Shown here: positions 22,740-24,193 of the stretch, piece by piece
How positions within the stretch are numbered: position 1 is the first letter of the stretch
Layout of the letters: each line of letters opens with the position of its first letter
Assembly: GCA_012798935.1 (NCBI GenBank)
Contig: JAAZMG010000211.1
Coordinates: 1-24,193, forward strand
DNA length: 24,193 nt
Reading direction: 5' to 3'
From: Tissierellia bacterium
GTDB taxonomy: Bacteria > Bacillota > Clostridia > Tissierellales > Tepidimicrobiaceae
The notes under the pieces: generated by a model
What the model was told of the DNA's origin: nothing
Database searches by the model: none
What the model saw: the letters and a program-made list of their open reading frames with translations, nothing else
Program-made: the position numbers and the translations under genes

Positions 22740-24193
22740 CTATAGTACCTCCCCCAGCCATCAAATAACCTAGAGTTTTTTCATCTGCCTTTTTTGCATC
22801 TAATATATCCACTATTTTTCCGTCAAATATAACGGCTATTCTATCTGATACATTCATTATTTCATCTAATTCAAAGGATATCAACAAAACCGCTTTTCTA
22901 TTATCCCTTTGCTCAACTAAATATCTATGAACATATTCTATGGCTCCAACATCTAATCCTCTTGTTGGCTGTGCAGCTATTAATACATCTGGGTCATTAG
23001 ATATTTCTCTGGCTAGTATAACCTTTTGTTGGTTGCCACCAGATAATTCTCCAGCAATATATTTATCATCTTTTGGTCTAACATCAAATTTTTCAATTAA
23101 TTCTTTTGCATAATCAGATATCTCTTTATGATTCAACCTACCTTTTTTAGCAAAAGGTTCTTTATGGTAATTTTCCAATATTATATTTTCAGCTACAGTA
23201 AAATCTAATACCAATCCTCTTTTTTGCCTGTCCTCTGGAATAGTGCTCATACCCTTTTCTATTATATCCTTTGGAGAATGATTAGTTATATTTTCTCCAT
23301 TTAGTATTACATGACCTTTCTCAATAGGTCTAAGTCCAGTAATACCTTCAATAAATTCAGATTGTCCATTTCCATCAATACCTGCAATTCCTAATATCTC
23401 ACCTTTATGAAGTTCTAAATTTAGTCCAGACACAGCATTAAGCCCTCTATTATCCTTAACCACTAAATTCTCTACTTTTAATACTAAATCCCCTCTACTA
23501 GCCTCTTCTTTTTCTACTTTAAAGCTTACCTGTCTTCCTACCATCATAGAAGCTAAATCCTCTTCTGTTACTTCTTCTACTTTAACCGTGTCTATTTTCT
23601 TTCCCCTTCTTATTATGGTACAATAATCCGCTACTTGTTTAATCTCCCTTAATTTATGAGTGATAATAATAATGGTTTTCCCTTGATCCGATAGATTTTT
23701 CATTATTTCCATTAACTCTTCTATTTCCTGAGGTGTTAATACAGAAGTAGGCTCGTCCAATATCAGTATATCCGCTCCCCTATACAAAGCTTTTAATATT
23801 TCTACCCTTTGTTGCATACCTACAGTAATATCATGAATTTTAGCATTAGGATCTACATAAAGGCCATATTTCTTTGATAGTTCTTCTACTTCTTTTGTAG
23901 CTTTGTCTATATCTACAACTCCTATGCTATTTGTTGTTTCCATGCCTAATATTATATTTTCTACAACAGTAAAAGTTTCTACTAACATAAAATGTTGATG
24001 AACCATTCCTATACCACTTTTTATGGCAATACTTGGATTTGCAATTTCTATTTTTTCCCCGTTTAAATATATATCCCCAAAGGTCGGTTCATATAGTCCA
24101 TAGAGCACATTCATAAGTGTTGATTTGCCAGCCCCATTTTCACCTAATAATGCATGGATTTCACCTTTATGAACTGTTAAATCTATATTATCA
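22726..24193 (-). CDS. nucleoside ABC transporter ATP-binding protein, two ATPase domains (5' end outside window)
   Basis: The open frame covers 488 residues and continues past the window edge, so the start is not seen. The first domain has a full Walker A (GENGAGKST, coded near 24120-24144), Q-loop GMVHQHF, signature VGMQQRVEILKALYR, Walker B LILDEPTS and the ITHK switch. The second has a degenerate Walker A (GIDGNGQSE) and signature LSGGNQQKVILARE, and its Walker B reads LIAAQPTRGLD, with the catalytic Glu replaced by Gln. One active and one weak site is normal for RbsA-like double ATPases. It powers import through the two permeases downstream. The BMP lipoprotein gene usually found upstream would lie beyond the window. 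Confidence 0.95.
   Translation of the reverse strand, partial: DNIDLTVHKGEIHALLGENGAGKSTLMNVLYGLYEPTFGDIYLNGEKIEIANPSIAIKSGIGMVHQHFMLVETFTVVENIILGMETTNSIGVVDIDKATKEVEELSKKYGLYVDPNAKIHDITVGMQQRVEILKALYRGADILILDEPTSVLTPQEIEELMEIMKNLSDQGKTIIIITHKLREIKQVADYCTIIRRGKKIDTVKVEEVTEEDLASMMVGRQVSFKVEKEEASRGDLVLKVENLVVKDNRGLNAVSGLNLELHKGEILGIAGIDGNGQSEFIEGITGLRPIEKGHVILNGENITNHSPKDIIEKGMSTIPEDRQKRGLVLDFTVAENIILENYHKEPFAKKGRLNHKEISDYAKELIEKFDVRPKDDKYIAGELSGGNQQKVILAREISNDPDVLIAAQPTRGLDVGAIEYVHRYLVEQRDNRKAVLLISFELDEIMNVSDRIAVIFDGKIVDILDAKKADEKTLGYLMAGGGTIDEAK

Overview
The window is AT-rich DNA with strong AGGAGG ribosome binding sites, TTGaca/TATAAT promoters and every recognisable gene on the minus strand. 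Gene content (CggR-led glycolytic operon, membrane pyrophosphatase, RpoN, BMP-type nucleoside ABC transporter) and codon use point to a low-GC anaerobic Firmicute of the Clostridia/Tissierellia kind. That placement is inference; no rRNA is present. Because all genes run right to left, transcription order is from high to low coordinates.

Layout, left to right. 1-2460: end of an operon with an alpha/beta hydrolase followed by a MurF-like Mur ligase carrying an N-terminal membrane region (3' end cut by the window). 2461-5053: hppA (K+-dependent type membrane pyrophosphatase) preceded by secG, with their own promoter and terminator. 5054-12316: the central glycolytic operon cggR-gap-pgk-tpiA-gpmI-eno, with a clear promoter, a tandem CggR-type operator, an intercistronic hairpin after cggR, a terminator-like hairpin after gap and a dispersed-looking repeat between gpmI and eno. 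12331-16184: a four-gene operon (GntP/NhaC-like permease, class A beta-lactamase-like serine hydrolase, DUF3870 protein, L-Ala-D/L-Glu-type dipeptide epimerase) that looks like a murein-peptide or acidic-dipeptide uptake and processing unit. It is preceded by a long structured leader with mutually exclusive antiterminator and terminator stems. 16185-19176: an accessory, partly decayed segment. It holds an intact 609-residue protein that joins a DNA-methyltransferase-like domain lacking its catalytic motifs to a C-terminal HEPN-like region with an R-X4-H motif. Upstream lie frameshifted remnants of a type III restriction (Res) gene and of a pyridoxamine-phosphate-oxidase-family gene. 19177-20644: rpoN (sigma-54) with its own promoter. 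20667-24193: two permeases and a double-domain ATPase of a BMP-family nucleoside ABC importer (5' end cut by the window).

The most interesting items are (i) the pseudo-methyltransferase/HEPN fusion beside a decaying type III restriction gene, a possible undescribed defence protein; (ii) the candidate riboswitch or attenuator ahead of the permease/epimerase operon; and (iii) a glycolytic GAPDH that has lost both classical NAD-specificity determinants. All calls were made by reading the sequence; no database search was possible.
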